A DNA stretch of 64,000 bases, taken from NCBI RefSeq assembly GCF_000483165.1, contig NZ_AXXW01000005.1, positions 220,264 through 284,263 of the forward strand. Reading direction: 5' to 3'. The notes below the pieces were generated by a model, which was not told the origin of the DNA, did not search any database, and saw only the letters and a list, made by a program, of their open reading frames with translations. The DNA comes from Tullyiplasma multilocale ATCC 49900. GTDB taxonomy: Bacteria > Bacillota_I > Bacilli_A > Mycoplasmatales > Mycoplasmataceae. The stretch's first letter is position 1. Every line of letters begins with the position of its first letter. Shown in pieces: positions 62,847-64,000 of the stretch. The position numbers were made by a program, and so were the translations under genes.

Positions 62847-64000
62847 ATGAAAAATCCAATAATTACAAAATCCTTTTCAGATAAAAAATATAAGGTTTTT
62901 GGTTTTACAATAATAGATTTAATTTATGCAGGGTTATCCCTTTCCATAGGTGTAGTTACTGCAATAATTTCTTTTGATAACATTTTACTAAAAGGAATCT
63001 TATCTATTGTGTTTTCAGGAATATTACTTTTAGGATTAATACCTACATCTACCGGTAAACCCTTTTACTTAAGTTTAAAAACCATATTCTGAAAAGCATC
63101 TGTTAAAAATAAATATAATTCAATTGAAGCTGTTTCAACTTTAATTCCTTTTTACACATATGAAAAAGATTATTTAATTTCACAAGATAATTTTAAATCT
63201 ATAGCTTTTTTAGTGAATGGAATAGATTTATCTATTATGAGTGAGTCAGAAGTTCGAATTAAAATCCAATTATTTGAACAATGAATAAAAAACGTTGATG
63301 TTGATATGTGTCAGATAAAAGTTGATGTTAAAGTTAAATTAGAAAAGTACAAAGATTGATTAGATCAACAAAAAAAGAAAACTCGAAATAACTTATCAGC
63401 AGCACAATTAATCGACTATAAAAATCAAATTAAAGAGAAAGAGAAAGAATACGATTCTCAATTTTACTTAGTTTTTTCTAGCGATAGTGAGGAAAAACTT
63501 ATAAATCAAGAAATGAACATTAAAAATTTCTTTTCAAAAATGGAGTTAACTTATCAAAAATTAAATTCATTAGAATTTACAAATTTGATTAAAGATATGT
63601 ATTTTGATTTAGATAAAGATGATTTAACTGAAAAAGAATTAAAAAGCAACAAAAATTCTTTAGATAAATTGCTTTCATATTCTAAATTAAAATTTAAAAA
63701 CTCTTATGTAATAGCTAGTGATAAAAAAGATATTAAATATTTGAGTTTAAATACAATCGAAGATTACCCAACCATTCCTAATTTAGAATGATTCTTTGCT
63801 ATTTCTGTTCAAAAAGGAACAGTTATATCAAAAATAAAGCAAATTAAGCAATCTGAAGTAATTAAAAAAATCAATAGAGCTAATACAAAAGCTAAAGTTA
63901 ATAGAAAGACTAATAATAACTTTAAACTTACTTCAATTATCGAAGAAGAAGCAGATTTAGATTCAATTGAAGAATTAGCTATGAACATTAAATTAGGTAA
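62847..64000 (+). CDS. VirB4/TraE-like conjugation ATPase, N-terminal part
   Basis: 384 residues are visible and the gene runs off the right edge. Residues ~18-75 are two membrane helices (FTIIDLIYAGLSLSIGVVTA; ILSIVFSGILLLGLIPT) resembling a PrgI/VirB3-type domain. The next ~300 residues are hydrophilic with LVNGIDLSIMSESEVRIKI, FSSDSEEKLINQEMNIKNFF and IPNLEWFFAISVQ, in the style of the VirB4/TrbE N-terminal domain. The ATPase motifs would come later and cannot be seen. A VirB3-VirB4 fusion is typical of Gram-positive and mollicute conjugation systems. The start at 62847 has AAAGGAAA upstream. Confidence 0.7.

Larger units (their letters stand above)
61419..64000 (+). mobile_element. Plasmid-like or integrative conjugative module (left part)
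   Basis: A zinc-ribbon protein, ParA, a small partner and a VirB4-like ATPase, all on the plus strand and tightly spaced. This gene set is typical of mollicute integrative conjugative elements and spiroplasma plasmids. The element continues past the right edge. Confidence 0.65.

Noticed and set aside
1..64000. CRISPR arrays, tRNA and rRNA genes
   Set aside because: No spaced short repeats and no GTTCRANNC-type tRNA arms or rRNA-like stretches were noticed in the gaps; a tRNAscan run would be decisive.

Overview
The window comes from a Mollicutes genome. The DNA is very AT-rich, and almost every long reading frame is open only if TGA codes for tryptophan (for example in mnmG, metG, purB, MATE and both P-type ATPases). 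The mix of genes (arginine deiminase, PTS, CitC, a purine riboswitch ahead of purA, the rsmG-DUF951-ychF block, and a ParA/VirB4-like mobile module) fits the Spiroplasma/Entomoplasmataceae (Mesoplasma/Entomoplasma) side best. That placement is an inference, not proven here. No tRNA, rRNA or CRISPR array was found. No gap between genes exceeds 300 bases, and most gaps hold a clear hairpin terminator plus a promoter.

Layout. 1-9,200 (minus strand): the start of arcA, an SDR oxidoreductase, a YgjP-like metallopeptidase, a coiled-coil protein, ychF/DUF951/rsmG, pgsA and two tandem amino-acid permeases. 9,260-18,300: an MgtA-type ATPase, a membrane-anchored HU-domain protein, purB-purA behind a purine riboswitch, a NUDIX hydrolase and mnmG. 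18,400-28,100: an RpiR regulator, pncA, an azoreductase, an acyltransferase, citC, metG, two aldo/keto reductases and a PAP2 phosphatase.

28,170-46,975 is the surface/export region. A five-gene operon sandwiches a secreted GH85 endo-beta-N-acetylglucosaminidase between two ABC-2 permeases, with their ATPase and an anchored extracytoplasmic protein. After pth-prs come two paralogous 'ATPase plus giant permease' pairs (A and B). Block B and a neighbouring secreted-protein gene lie between 24-bp direct repeats and look like an inserted unit. The GH85 gene, the B ATPase and the secreted-protein gene each carry one frameshift, while the other long genes are intact. A MATE transporter follows.

47,000-58,300: an ABC-F protein, a divergent NAD(P)-binding protein/HxlR pair, a secreted protein, an RGG-repeat protein, a six-helix membrane protein, two TatD nucleases flanking a Ca2+-type ATPase, a second azoreductase, and a paralogue of the coiled-coil protein. 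58,306-64,000: a sugar PTS EIIBC protein whose IIB active-site cysteine is missing, then a mobile region: an IS3-like transposase, a small zinc-ribbon protein, ParA, a small DNA-binding candidate and the start of a VirB4-like conjugation ATPase. Related AACTTATAT repeats occur at three points around the transposase and partition genes.
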